Below are positions 17,919 through 26,344 of a stretch of DNA of 64,000 bases, one piece after another; positions within the stretch are counted from its first letter, which is position 1, and each line of letters starts with the position of its first letter. The notes under the pieces were generated by a model. The model made no database searches, was not told the DNA's origin, and saw only the letters and a list, made by a program, of their open reading frames with translations. The DNA is from an uncultured Shimia sp. Lineage in GTDB: Bacteria; Pseudomonadota; Alphaproteobacteria; Rhodobacterales; Rhodobacteraceae. The stretch lies in contig NZ_CANLRL010000001.1 in the NCBI RefSeq assembly GCF_947493595.1, positions 868,001-932,000 on the forward strand. Reading direction: 5' to 3'. Made by a program: the position numbers and the translations under genes.

Positions 17919-17995
17919 CAGAGACTCCTTAAGGCGCGGGGAACCGCGTGTCAGTTGCGCAGCGATGTGCCACGGGCAGGGCCGGGGCACAACTT
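17919..17995 (-). promoter_or_regulatory. Structured 5' leader of bmt, possible riboswitch
   Basis: On the minus strand the leader contains a 6-bp stem (TGTGCC at 17966-17971 pairing with GGCACA at 17986-17991). Just before the ribosome-binding site there is a second hairpin, CGCGG-TTCC-CCGCG (17935-17948). A GTTG/CAAC pairing could add a pseudoknot. Methionine genes of Rhodobacterales are often under SAM or SAH riboswitches. I cannot match this to a named class by eye. Confidence 0.35.
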
Positions 17996-18012
17996 AATTT
18001 GATGCAAGACCA

Positions 18013-19917
18013 TTATGAGGTGGAGGACAGGTACGCGTCCGGCTGCGCGGTTTGTTGGCACGCAATCGGGGTTGCCGGAGCGCTGCGCAGGTTCACCGCG
18101 CGAGTCAGATCAAGCGCGGCCAAGCTGAGCTGTGCCGGACCGGGGGCCGCCATGAAGAGTGGTTCCCAACGGGGCGCGAAACAGGCTTTGAACTGACGCA
18201 GGCCTGCGCCGCCGGCGTGTTTGAAGTGGTAGCCACGGATTTTTCGTTCCAGCGCAGTTTTTCCTTCGGGCAGGACTGGTGCCGCGGCCAGAGAGAACCG
18301 TGGCACGTCGGCATTGGCAGCCGCTTCGATGGCGCTTTGTACCAATTGGTGCATGGTGCCGTCTGGCGAGTCAGGCAGCACGCGCATCAGGTCGAGACAC
18401 CATTCATGGGCAGTGGCGTGGAAACTGACAAAACCGACAAGCTGGTCGTCTTTGAACGCGAGGAAGACTGTCTGACAGCCGACGTAAAAGTCCTCAAACC
18501 GGCCCATGGTCAAACCTTTGGGAATACCGTGTTTGGCCTCCCAGGCAGAAGAGACTTTTGCCATGTCGCCCAGTGGCAGTTGGTGCGCGCCTGGCTGAGA
18601 GACGCGTACGCCCGCTTTTTCGGCGTTGCGTAGTTTGCGGCGCAATTGGCGATAGGTGGAGCCGGAGGTTGTGTGTTTGGCCGGCGCCAGCACAGCTTCG
18701 TCAGAGATATGCACCACTGCCCAGCCAGCTTTGCGGGTTTTCACGGCCTGGCGGGCCGAGATTTTGTATTTGCAGGCAATGCGGTTTTGCGCGCGAGCGG
18801 CGTGTTTGAGTGGGCGGGCCATGGCGTGGGCGTCACCCTCGATGGGGTCAAACAGGGCTACCAGGGTCTGGCCAATACGCACGGCTCCGTAGCGTCCCGC
18901 GTCACAGGACAGGAGCGCGCCGCCGTTTTGACGGATCACACCCAGTTCGGCTCGGCTGACGGAAGATAGGGGCGCGTTGTCGTACGCTTCATAGGCGCGG
19001 TGTTGGCGAGGCGTACGGGCCGGGCGTGGTTTTGTGAGGTGACGCAGGAACACCAAGCCAGCCAAGAGCGCAGGCAGCGCGTAGTAGATGGCTCGGAACG
19101 CTAGGACACCCGCCAGCAGCGCGGCTTCGGGTTGGTGCGGCAGCATCGCCAAGAGGGTCAACTCGAAAGGACCAACACCACCGGGCGTGCCAGAGAAAAT
19201 GGCTGCGCCCAGAGCAATAAGGAAGACTGGCAGCAAGACGGCAAAACTGAGCGTCAATTCGGGTGGCAGCAGGACGTAGAGCGCCAGAGCGGCGAAGATC
19301 GTGTCGATCAAGCACAATGTCAGAAGCGCGGCCATGGCGGGCAGGGTTGGTAGGCTGAGACGACTGCCCTGGCGGGGCAAGACCGGGAAAACAAAGGCCA
19401 GCACCACCACCAGGAAAGCGACGGCCAGAATGGCCGGTGGGAGGAAAGACGGCACATGCGGCGTGGGCAGGACCAATGCGGCGATGGCGATGGTTACGGC
19501 CATCGCTGCCAAAAAGGTTACGGTGACAAAAGCTGTGATGCGGGCTGCGTCTTTAAGCGACAGATCCGGCATCATGCGCCAGCGTACAAACGTGCCAACA
19601 ACGGCGCCGGCGCCTAAGGTTTGACCCAGACCAATAGACGTTGCGCCAACGGACATGGCTTCTGAGGTGCTGCGGTGCATCTGAAAATGCCGCTGCGCAA
19701 TCACATCATACCGCGAGACGGCCAAAAAACTGAGGGCGGAAAAGGTTAGGGCAAGGCCCCACTGCCAAGCAGAGGCGGAGAGCACGGAGGCCCAAAGCGC
19801 ACCATAGTCTACATCGTCAACCTGCTCAGAAAGTAGCCATAGGCAAACGGCGCCAAAGGCAAACGGCCAAATCCGGCGCAGACAGGTCTGCGCAATCTTT
19901 AACTTTGATTTCTTCAA
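18013..19917 (-). CDS. MprF/LpiA-like phosphatidylglycerol aminoacyltransferase-flippase
   Basis: A 634-residue membrane protein. Residues 1-305 form eight or so transmembrane helices of the UPF0104/LPG-flippase type (QTLGAGAVVGTFVRWR, IFSGTPGGVGPFELTLLAMLP). Residues 320-620 form the cytosolic DUF2156 double-GNAT synthase domain, with GSTYRQLRRKLRNAEKAGV and EWCLDLMRVLPDSPDGTMHQLV. The family makes lysyl- or alanyl-phosphatidylglycerol and flips it, lowering envelope charge and raising resistance to cationic peptides. The protein is shorter than the roughly 850-residue canonical MprF, so the N-terminal helix bundle is reduced. The amino acid used is not predictable. Monocistronic on the minus strand. 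Confidence 0.83.
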   Translation of the reverse strand: MKKSKLKIAQTCLRRIWPFAFGAVCLWLLSEQVDDVDYGALWASVLSASAWQWGLALTFSALSFLAVSRYDVIAQRHFQMHRSTSEAMSVGATSIGLGQTLGAGAVVGTFVRWRMMPDLSLKDAARITAFVTVTFLAAMAVTIAIAALVLPTPHVPSFLPPAILAVAFLVVVLAFVFPVLPRQGSRLSLPTLPAMAALLTLCLIDTIFAALALYVLLPPELTLSFAVLLPVFLIALGAAIFSGTPGGVGPFELTLLAMLPHQPEAALLAGVLAFRAIYYALPALLAGLVFLRHLTKPRPARTPRQHRAYEAYDNAPLSSVSRAELGVIRQNGGALLSCDAGRYGAVRIGQTLVALFDPIEGDAHAMARPLKHAARAQNRIACKYKISARQAVKTRKAGWAVVHISDEAVLAPAKHTTSGSTYRQLRRKLRNAEKAGVRVSQPGAHQLPLGDMAKVSSAWEAKHGIPKGLTMGRFEDFYVGCQTVFLAFKDDQLVGFVSFHATAHEWCLDLMRVLPDSPDGTMHQLVQSAIEAAANADVPRFSLAAAPVLPEGKTALERKIRGYHFKHAGGAGLRQFKACFAPRWEPLFMAAPGPAQLSLAALDLTRAVNLRSAPATPIACQQTAQPDAYLSSTS

Positions 19918-20007
19918 GGTTCCCGCCCCAAATCGTTACCTGTCCCAAGTGACCCAAATCGCTATCGGATGCGTGGTTTCGGCCGCCTTAACAAAGACAA
20001 TTGGAGC

Positions 20008-20040
20008 TAAAAAAACGCGCGGGATGCAGCCCGCGCGCTA
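20008..20040 (-). terminator. Rho-independent terminator of the DUF1476 gene
   Basis: A GCGCGCGGG / CCCGCGCG stem, read on the minus strand, is followed by a run of about six T. It lies 26 bp beyond the DUF1476 stop codon. Confidence 0.8.
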
Positions 20041-20065
20041 TAAATTTTAGGGTTTTGAGAACGGA

Positions 20066-20380
20066 TCAGGCCTCGGTGGCCAACTCTTCTTTTGCGGCGG
20101 CGAGGCCTTCGCGGCGCTTTGCGCGGATGGTTTGCTCATCCGCCTTGTCGCCCAAATCGCCGACAACCTTGCGGATCACATCGTCATGACCAGCTTCTTC
20201 AAAATCTGCAGCGATCACGGTTTTGGCGTAGTCTTCGGCCTCAGCGCCGGACTTGCCCAACAAATCAGCAGCCCAAAGCCCCAGCTTTTTGTTGGCTCGG
20301 GCCTCTGCCTTGAACTTCATCTCTTCGTCATGGGCAAATTTGGCCTCAAAGGCGGCTTCGCGGTCGTCAAATGCGTTCAT
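20066..20380 (-). CDS. DUF1476 protein, zeta-subunit-type inhibitor of F1-ATPase
   Basis: A 104-residue, mostly helical, charged cytosolic protein. It opens MNAFDDREAAFEAKFAHDEEMKFKAEARANK, the conserved DUF1476 N-terminus, which is the inhibitory segment in the Paracoccus ATP synthase zeta subunit. The central GLWAADLLGKSG is also conserved. It is expected to bind F1 and block ATP hydrolysis. GGAGG stands upstream of the ATG. It is divergent from purC across a 156-bp gap. Confidence 0.92.
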   Translation of the reverse strand: MNAFDDREAAFEAKFAHDEEMKFKAEARANKKLGLWAADLLGKSGAEAEDYAKTVIAADFEEAGHDDVIRKVVGDLGDKADEQTIRAKRREGLAAAKEELATEA

Positions 20381-20440
20381 TTATGAACTCCTCCATAATC
20401 ATAGGATGTCACAATTATAATATGATCATCCAAATGGCCT

Positions 20441-20469
20441 GTCGCAAGAGTAAGCCGTGCGCTTGCGAC
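20441..20469. promoter_or_regulatory. Perfect 8-bp inverted repeat in the purC/DUF1476 intergenic region
   Basis: GTCGCAAG and CTTGCGAC form exact inverted arms separated by 13 bases, 68 bp before the purC start. No T-run follows, so it is more likely an operator or leader hairpin than a terminator. Immediately before the purC ribosome-binding site a second small hairpin (CGGGA-CTCA-TCCCG) is visible near 20503-20516. Confidence 0.35.
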
Positions 20470-20536
20470 AATGCTATCCATCCATTAAGAGGGCGAACAA
20501 ATTCGGGACTCATCCCGGAAGAGAAGGAATGTAGCC

Positions 20537-21292
20537 ATGGCCCGCGGCAAAAAAATCTATGAAGGCAAAGCCAAGATTCTGTTTGAGGGCCCTGAGCCGG
20601 GCACCATTGTGCAATACTTCAAAGACGACGCCACAGCGTTCAACGCGGAAAAGAAAGACGTGATTGATGGCAAAGGTGTGTTGAACAACCGCTTGAGCGA
20701 ATATTTCATGACCGGCCTGACACAGGTAGGGGTGCCAACCCACTTTCTCAAGCGTCTGAATATGCGCGAGCAGTTGGTGCGCAACTGTGAGATCATTCCT
20801 TTGGAAGTGATTGTGCGCAATTTTGCGGCGGGTTCCATGAGCAAGCGTTTGGGCATTGAAGAAGGCACACAGCTGCCGCGCCCGATTGTGGAGTACTGCT
20901 ACAAAGATGACAGCTTGGGTGATCCGCTGGTGTCCGAAGAACATATCGCCGCGTTTGGCTGGGCCAGCCAGCAAGACATGGACGATATTCTGGGTCTTGC
21001 GTTGCGCGTGAATGACTGGCTGAGCGGCGTGATGTTTGGTGTTGGCATCCGCTTGATCGACTTCAAGATCGAGATTGGCCGGGTGTACGAAGGCGACTTC
21101 CAGCGCTTGGTTTTGGCGGATGAGATCAGCCCTGACAGCTGCCGTCTCTGGGACATTGAAACCGGACGCAAGCTCGACAAAGACGTGTTCCGCCGTGATC
21201 TTGGCAGCCTGACCGATGCCTATGCAGAAGTGGCGCGCCGCCTTGGTGTGCTGCCCAAAGGCACCGGCCCCAAGCCGACGCTTGTAAGCTGA
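20537..21292 (+). CDS. purC: Phosphoribosylaminoimidazole-succinocarboxamide synthase
   Basis: A 251-residue SAICAR synthetase. The N-terminus [20 protein letters not shown] is the ATP-binding part. The motifs [32 protein letters not shown] and [12 protein letters not shown] are all intact. It ligates aspartate to CAIR in step eight of IMP synthesis. Length and motifs are normal. AAGGA precedes the ATG. It is followed by purS and purQ in the usual alphaproteobacterial order. Confidence 0.98.
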   Translation: MARGKKIYEGKAKILFEGPEPGTIVQYFKDDATAFNAEKKDVIDGKGVLNNRLSEYFMTGLTQVGVPTHFLKRLNMREQLVRNCEIIPLEVIVRNFAAGSMSKRLGIEEGTQLPRPIVEYCYKDDSLGDPLVSEEHIAAFGWASQQDMDDILGLALRVNDWLSGVMFGVGIRLIDFKIEIGRVYEGDFQRLVLADEISPDSCRLWDIETGRKLDKDVFRRDLGSLTDAYAEVARRLGVLPKGTGPKPTLVS

Positions 21293-21310
21293 TCCTGACC
21301 TAAGCCATCT

Positions 21311-21328
21311 GCGCCCTATTTTGGGCGC
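21311..21328 (+). other. Hairpin between purC and purS
   Basis: GCGCCC-TATTTT-GGGCGC forms a 6-bp GC stem without a following T-run. It may stabilise the purC message or act as a processing or weak attenuation site within the purine operon. Confidence 0.4.
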
Positions 21329-21398
21329 GGTTGGAAAGACGATTTTTGGTAAGAAAAGCGGGACAATCCCGCCACATGCCTAATTGGAGAGAGACCAA

Positions 21399-21629
21399 AT
21401 GAAAGCCCGCGTATATGTCATGCTGAAGAACGGCGTTCTGGACCCACAAGGTGAGGCCGTGCGTCACGCGCTTGGCAGTCTTGGTTTTGATGGTGTTGAA
21501 GGTGTACGTCAGGGCAAAGTGATTGAGCTGGATCTTGCGGAAGGTTCCACCGAGGCGACTGTGACCGAGATGTGCGAGAAGCTGCTCGCCAACACGGTGA
21601 TCGAAAGCTACTGGGTGGAGATGGGCTGA
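21399..21629 (+). CDS. purS: FGAM synthase subunit PurS
   Basis: A 76-residue protein with the whole PurS fold: MKARVYVMLKNGVLDPQGEAVRHALGSLGFDGVEGVRQGKVIELDL. It bridges PurL and PurQ in the three-part formylglycinamidine synthase. ATG 21399 follows GGAGAGAG; the frame extension to 21384 is not needed. Its stop TGA shares a base with the purQ start (TGATG), indicating coupled translation. PurL is not in the window. Confidence 0.96.
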   Translation: MKARVYVMLKNGVLDPQGEAVRHALGSLGFDGVEGVRQGKVIELDLAEGSTEATVTEMCEKLLANTVIESYWVEMG

Positions 21630-22297
21630 TGAAAGCTGCGGTCATTGTTTTTCCGGGTTCCAACTGTGACCGCGATCTTGCGGTGGCCTTTGAGCAGGCC
21701 GGAGCAGATGTCACCATGGTGTGGCACAAAGATACGGCGCTGCCGGAAGGCATCGATATGGTTGGTGTTCCAGGTGGGTTCAGCTTTGGCGATTACCTGC
21801 GTTGCGGAGCGATTGCAGCAAACTCTCCGATTTGTCAGTCACTTATCAAGCATGCCGAACGTGGCGGCTACGCGCTGGGTGTCTGCAACGGCTTTCAGAT
21901 CCTGACCGAAACCGGTTTGCTGCCGGGCGCGCTGCGCCGCAATGCCGGGCTGAAGTACATCTGTCGTACAGTTGGTCTTGAAGTGGCCAGTGCAGAGACA
22001 GCTTTCACTGCTGGTTACAGCAAGGGCGATGTTGTGAACGTGCCAATCGCGCACCACGACGGCAACTACTTTGTTACGGATGAAAAACTGGCTCAGCTGC
22101 GCGACGAAGACCGGATTGCGTTCACCTATACCGACAATCCAAACGGCTCCGTTGCGGACATCGCGGGTGTTGTCAGCAAGAACCGCCGTGTGCTTGGCAT
22201 GATGCCGCACCCCGAGCGGGCGGCGGATACTGGCCATGGTGGCACAGACGGGGTGGCAATGTTCCGCGCGTTGATGGACCAGTTTGCCACAGCGTGA
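21629..22297 (+). CDS. purQ: FGAM synthase glutaminase subunit PurQ
   Basis: A 222-residue class I glutamine amidotransferase. It opens MKAAVIVFPGSNCDRD. The nucleophile elbow is ALGVCNGFQIL with the catalytic cysteine. The His-Glu pair lies in MMPHPERAAD near the C-terminus. It supplies ammonia to PurL for FGAM formation. The start is ATG 21629, overlapping the purS stop; the longer frame from 21572 lies inside purS. Confidence 0.98.
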   Translation: MKAAVIVFPGSNCDRDLAVAFEQAGADVTMVWHKDTALPEGIDMVGVPGGFSFGDYLRCGAIAANSPICQSLIKHAERGGYALGVCNGFQILTETGLLPGALRRNAGLKYICRTVGLEVASAETAFTAGYSKGDVVNVPIAHHDGNYFVTDEKLAQLRDEDRIAFTYTDNPNGSVADIAGVVSKNRRVLGMMPHPERAADTGHGGTDGVAMFRALMDQFATA

Positions 22298-22333
22298 CTT
22301 GAGGGTGTCGGCGCGTAAGCGTACTGTTCTTGT

Positions 22334-24097
22334 ATGACGCAAAACGCTTCTGACACCTCTGAAAAACTGCGCCCGGCGACTACTAGCTGGCGGGCGCGCG
22401 TGACCTTGGCCTTGTTGGTTGTGGTTGCAGGGGTGACGATCTGGGTCACCAACAGTTTCCTGACAGATCGATTTACGGCCAATACGCGCAATCGGGCGGA
22501 GCTTCGGTTGGCGCTCTATTCCGGCAACCTGTTAAGCGAGTTGCGGCGCAACGCCATTGTGCCTCAACTGCTGGCCAAAGACCCTGAGTTGATCGGGGCG
22601 TTGAATTCTCAAGATTTCTCCAGCTCCACAGCCCGGTTGATCAGCTTCGTTGATGAAATTGGCGCTGCGTCGTTGCTGCTGCTGGACGAGACCGGGCGCA
22701 CCGTGGCGGCAACAGATCGCACGCGTCTTGGTACGATGTATCGGGAACAAGAGTTTTTTATCAATGCGTTACGGTCCAATGTTACACTTTTTACGACGGC
22801 CAGAGACGAGACCGGAGCCTATCGGTTCATTTACTCCAGACGGTTGGAAAGTGGCGGTGCCACGCTTGGTGTGATCGCGGTTGAAGTGGATTTGCACAAG
22901 TTCGAGCGGGCCTGGGCCGGGATTTCAGATGCGGTTCTGGTGGCCAATAGCGAAGGCACGATCATTCTCAGCAGTGAGCCTCGGTGGCGTGGGTTGACCG
23001 AAGCAGAGGCATTGGCACGTCAGCCAGCTTTGGGTGCAATTGAACGTGCCATCAAAGTGACAGCAGATTGGGCGCAAGATCCTGCGGATGCGTATTTGCG
23101 CGGGGAAGCGGTAATGCGCATGGGCGCGCGGATCCCGTTCCGGGGCTGGCAGATGACAAGTTTCACCAGCTACGCTGGTGTGCGGGAAAAGGTGAACGCT
23201 GTTCTGGCGCTGGAAATCATGGGGTTTGCGATCCTGTTAGCGTTGGGATTCTACGTTCTTGGGCGCAAAAGTGCGTTGCGCATGGCGTTGTTTCAGCGAG
23301 AAAGCGTGGAATTGCGGGGGTTGAACCTACGGCTTCAGCGGGAAATCGCCGAGCGGGAACGGATGCAGCAGAGCCTTGAAGTGGCGGAACAAAGCCTGGC
23401 GCAGAGTTCCAAATTGGCGGCATTGGGCGAAATGTCGGCAGCGGTGAGCCATGAACTGAACCAGCCGCTGGCGGCGATGAAAACTTATCTTGCCGGAGCG
23501 CAGCTTTTGGTGAAGCGCAATCGGCCGGATGAGGCGTTGACCTCGTTTCAGCGGATTGATGACCTGATTGAGCGGATGGGCGCGATTACCAAGCAACTCA
23601 AATCTTACGCCCGAAAAGGCGGCGATGAGTTCCATGTGGTCGATATGGGAGATGCTGTCGCGTCCGCTTTGTCGATGATGGAGCCGCAATTGCGCCAACG
23701 TCAGGTGCGTATAAGCAAGATTGTGCCGACGGATCCGGTGCGGGTGATGGGCGATCGGGTGCGGATTGAGCAAGTGATGATCAACCTGCTGCGTAATGCC
23801 TTGGATGCCACGGAATCTGTGGCCGATCCGGAGATCGAAATTCTTTTGGCAGCAGGGGAAACAGCCACTTTGACAGTGCGCGACAACGGTCCCGGCATTG
23901 AGGATTTGAACAACCTTTTTGAACCGTTTTTCACCACAAAACAGCCCGGTGAGGGCGTCGGTTTGGGGTTGGCGATCAGTTCTGGCATCGTCAGTGACCT
24001 TGGTGGACGGCTAACAGCACGCAATGGCGATGGGCAGGGGGCTGTATTTGAAGTTCAACTGCCTATCTTGAATGAAGATATTGAAGCAGCGGAGTAA
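22334..24097 (+). CDS. DctB-like sensor histidine kinase
   Basis: A 587-residue membrane kinase. One transmembrane helix lies near residues 23-41, followed by a periplasmic double-PAS/dCache-type sensor (about 45-290, with LLDETGRTVAATDRTRLGT and YSRRLESGGATLGVIAVEVDL) and a second helix near 296-316. A coiled-coil linker leads to the HisKA domain, with His373 in VSHELNQP. HATPase motifs are NLLRNALDA, DNGPGIED and TTKQPGEGVGLGLAI. This layout is that of DctB C4-dicarboxylate sensors. No dct transporter gene is adjacent, so the ligand is uncertain. The paired regulator begins five bases after the stop. Confidence 0.88.
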   Translation: MTQNASDTSEKLRPATTSWRARVTLALLVVVAGVTIWVTNSFLTDRFTANTRNRAELRLALYSGNLLSELRRNAIVPQLLAKDPELIGALNSQDFSSSTARLISFVDEIGAASLLLLDETGRTVAATDRTRLGTMYREQEFFINALRSNVTLFTTARDETGAYRFIYSRRLESGGATLGVIAVEVDLHKFERAWAGISDAVLVANSEGTIILSSEPRWRGLTEAEALARQPALGAIERAIKVTADWAQDPADAYLRGEAVMRMGARIPFRGWQMTSFTSYAGVREKVNAVLALEIMGFAILLALGFYVLGRKSALRMALFQRESVELRGLNLRLQREIAERERMQQSLEVAEQSLAQSSKLAALGEMSAAVSHELNQPLAAMKTYLAGAQLLVKRNRPDEALTSFQRIDDLIERMGAITKQLKSYARKGGDEFHVVDMGDAVASALSMMEPQLRQRQVRISKIVPTDPVRVMGDRVRIEQVMINLLRNALDATESVADPEIEILLAAGETATLTVRDNGPGIEDLNNLFEPFFTTKQPGEGVGLGLAISSGIVSDLGGRLTARNGDGQGAVFEVQLPILNEDIEAAE

Positions 24098-24101
24098 ATT
24101 C

Positions 24102-25436
24102 GTGGCACAAAGCATGAAGATCGCAATCGTTGATGACGAGCAGGACATGCGGCAGTCGATCAGCCAATGGCTGGCACTGTCGGGCTATGACACAGAAACA
24201 TTTCCCAGCGCCGAGGATGCGCTGAAGGCGCTTGGCGCGGAATATCCGGGGATTGTGATCTCCGATATCAAAATGCCGGGTATGGACGGGATGCAGTTCC
24301 TCAAAAAGCTGATGGGTGCGGACAGTTCGCTGCCAGTGATCATGATCACGGGTCATGGAGACGTGCCCATGGCGGTGGAAGCGATGCGCGTCGGTGCGTT
24401 TGATTTCTTGGAGAAGCCGTTTAACCCGGATCGCATGACACAACTGGCCAAGAAGGCCACCAATGCGCGGCGTTTGACCTTGGATGCGCGGGCGCTGCGG
24501 CGTGAGCTGTCTGATGGCGATCAGATTATGAACAAGCTGATTGGCGCGAGCCCAGTGATGGCGCGTCTCAAGGAAGACATTCTTGATCTCGGGCAGGCTG
24601 ATGGGCATGTGCTGATTGATGGGGAAACCGGCACCGGCAAGACGTTGGTGGCGCATGCGTTGCACGCAGTGGGCAGCCGCGCGGGCAAGAAGTTTGTTTT
24701 GGTGAGCTGTGGTGCCTTTGAAGAAGAGGCGCTGGCCAAACGGCTGTTTGGGCCAATGAACCCCGAAGACACACAGTTGCCCGCCGTTGAAGAAGCGCGC
24801 GGAGGGACCTTGGTACTCGAGGACATCGAGAGCTTGAGCGACGCGCTGCAAGCCAAGCTGCTGAACGTGATCAACGAGCAAGGCACGCCGGCGGAAACCC
24901 GCATAGTTGCGATTTCCAACATGCAAGAGCAGGACCGCACCTGCGAAGATGCGCTGCGCTCTGACTTGTTTTATCGCTTGGCTGCATTGCGGATCACGGT
25001 TCCGCCGCTGCGCCAACGGGGTGAAGACATACTTACGCTGTTTACGCGATTGTCTGAGCAGTTTAGCGAAGAGTACGGCTGTGACGCGCCAAAGGTGAGT
25101 GCGCAAGAGGCTGCGCAGTTGTTGCAGGCTCCGTGGCCAGGCAACGTGCGTCAGCTTATCAATCTGGCAGAACGTGCCGTTTTGCAAAGCCGCCGCAGTG
25201 AAGGCACCATTGCATCGTTGCTGATGAGCGATCACGAAGAGATGCAGCCTGTGGTGACTACAGAAGGCAAACCGCTGAAAGAATATGTGGAAGCCTTTGA
25301 GCGTATGCTGATTGACAACACCATGCGGCGCCATCGCGGGTCCATCGCAGGTGTTATGGAAGAGTTGTGCTTGCCGCGGCGGACATTGAACGAGAAGATG
25401 GCCAAATATGGCCTACAGCGGGCTGATTATCTCTGA
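24102..25436 (+). CDS. DctD-like response regulator with AAA+ domain lacking GAFTGA
   Basis: A 444-residue regulator. The receiver domain has phosphoacceptor Asp55 in VISDIKMPG. The AAA+ domain has Walker A GETGTGKT near residues 174-181. A Fis-type helix-turn-helix closes the protein (GSIAGVMEELCLPRRTLNEKM). In sigma-54 activators the segment after ELFG contains the GAFTGA loop. Here it reads LFGPMNPEDTQLPAVEEARGGT, about five residues shorter and without the loop. Walker B is VLEDI instead of LDEI. It may therefore not act through sigma-54. GTG 24102 is preferred because GGAG stands seven bases before it; ATG 24114 is too far. Confidence 0.88.
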   Translation: MAQSMKIAIVDDEQDMRQSISQWLALSGYDTETFPSAEDALKALGAEYPGIVISDIKMPGMDGMQFLKKLMGADSSLPVIMITGHGDVPMAVEAMRVGAFDFLEKPFNPDRMTQLAKKATNARRLTLDARALRRELSDGDQIMNKLIGASPVMARLKEDILDLGQADGHVLIDGETGTGKTLVAHALHAVGSRAGKKFVLVSCGAFEEEALAKRLFGPMNPEDTQLPAVEEARGGTLVLEDIESLSDALQAKLLNVINEQGTPAETRIVAISNMQEQDRTCEDALRSDLFYRLAALRITVPPLRQRGEDILTLFTRLSEQFSEEYGCDAPKVSAQEAAQLLQAPWPGNVRQLINLAERAVLQSRRSEGTIASLLMSDHEEMQPVVTTEGKPLKEYVEAFERMLIDNTMRRHRGSIAGVMEELCLPRRTLNEKMAKYGLQRADYL

Positions 25437-25458
25437 TTTCTGACCGATAGATTTTGTG

Positions 25459-25497
25459 AACGCCACGAGCTCTTGGAGGGCTTGTGGCGTTTTTTGT
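25459..25497 (+). terminator. Rho-independent terminator after the two-component pair
   Basis: The stem AACGCCAC / GTGGCGTT has a 17-nt loop and is followed by TTTTTGTTT, 20 bp after the regulator stop. Confidence 0.8.
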
Positions 25498-25553
25498 TTG
25501 GTGGCAGGGTGCGGCGACGTTGGCGCTAACGGAAATTTGTGGAGTACCTTGTG

Positions 25554-26237
25554 ATGGCATTGTTGAAGACACCGGCTGCATATCTGTTTGATATGGATGG
25601 TTTGCTTCTGGACACGGAGCGCATGTTTCTGAAGGCGTTTTTGACGCTGACCGATGACCTGGGGATTGCAGCTGAAGAGGCGAAAGCGTTTTTTGGCGGC
25701 TTGGTGGGGACATCAAGCAAGGTAACCACCGCACGGTTACATGATTTTTTGCCTCAACAAACAAATGTCGCGGAGTTTGATCAGCGCTGGCGTTTGCTGC
25801 ATCAAAAAAATGTTGCAAGTGGCGTGCCGACAAAGCCGCATGCGGAGGAGGTGCTTCAGGCCATACAAAATGCTAATGTGCCCATGGCGGTGGTGACCTC
25901 CACCCATGGTCCCGCCGCGCAGCATCACTTGGAGAAGGCTGGTATCCTGTCGTTCTTTGAAACAGTGTGCACGGGCAACGAAGTTTCCGCCAATAAACCT
26001 GATCCTGAACCGTATTTAGAAGGTGCACGTCGTTTGGGCGTAGATCCTGCACACTGTGTGGCGTTTGAAGACAGTGATTTTGGGACCACCGCAGCTGTAC
26101 GAGCCGGGTGTTTGACGGTGCAAATTCCAGACCTGCGGCCGCCAAATACGCCGTTGCCGGATCTGGGTCAGATTGTTGCCCGTGATTTGCGCCATGGTGC
26201 TGTGCAGATTGGGCTTTTTGAGGATGCGTTAACCTAA
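25554..26237 (+). CDS. HAD-superfamily hydrolase, beta-phosphoglucomutase-like
   Basis: A 227-residue phosphatase. Motif I is FDMDGLLLDTE with the nucleophile Asp, motif II is VVTST, motif III KPDPEPYLEGA, and motif IV FEDSDFGTTAAVRAG. The alpha-helical C1 cap fits the subfamily of beta-phosphoglucomutase and small phosphosugar phosphatases. The substrate is unknown. ATG 25554 has GGAG nine bases upstream; a GTG at 25539 precedes the GGAG and is less likely. Confidence 0.88.
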   Translation: MALLKTPAAYLFDMDGLLLDTERMFLKAFLTLTDDLGIAAEEAKAFFGGLVGTSSKVTTARLHDFLPQQTNVAEFDQRWRLLHQKNVASGVPTKPHAEEVLQAIQNANVPMAVVTSTHGPAAQHHLEKAGILSFFETVCTGNEVSANKPDPEPYLEGARRLGVDPAHCVAFEDSDFGTTAAVRAGCLTVQIPDLRPPNTPLPDLGQIVARDLRHGAVQIGLFEDALT

Positions 26238-26344
26238 CCCACGTATCCGTCAGACGATTCCCCATTGTGTTTTCCACAGGAGTGGTTTTATGTGGGGGAA
26301 CGGATGGCGCAGGCTTTGCGCACCGTATGAGTTTCGCTGAGTAT

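Noticed and set aside
24063-25334. 423-codon minus-strand open frame opposite the DctD-like gene
   Set aside because: Antisense to a conserved regulator, without a ribosome-binding site or recognisable domain.
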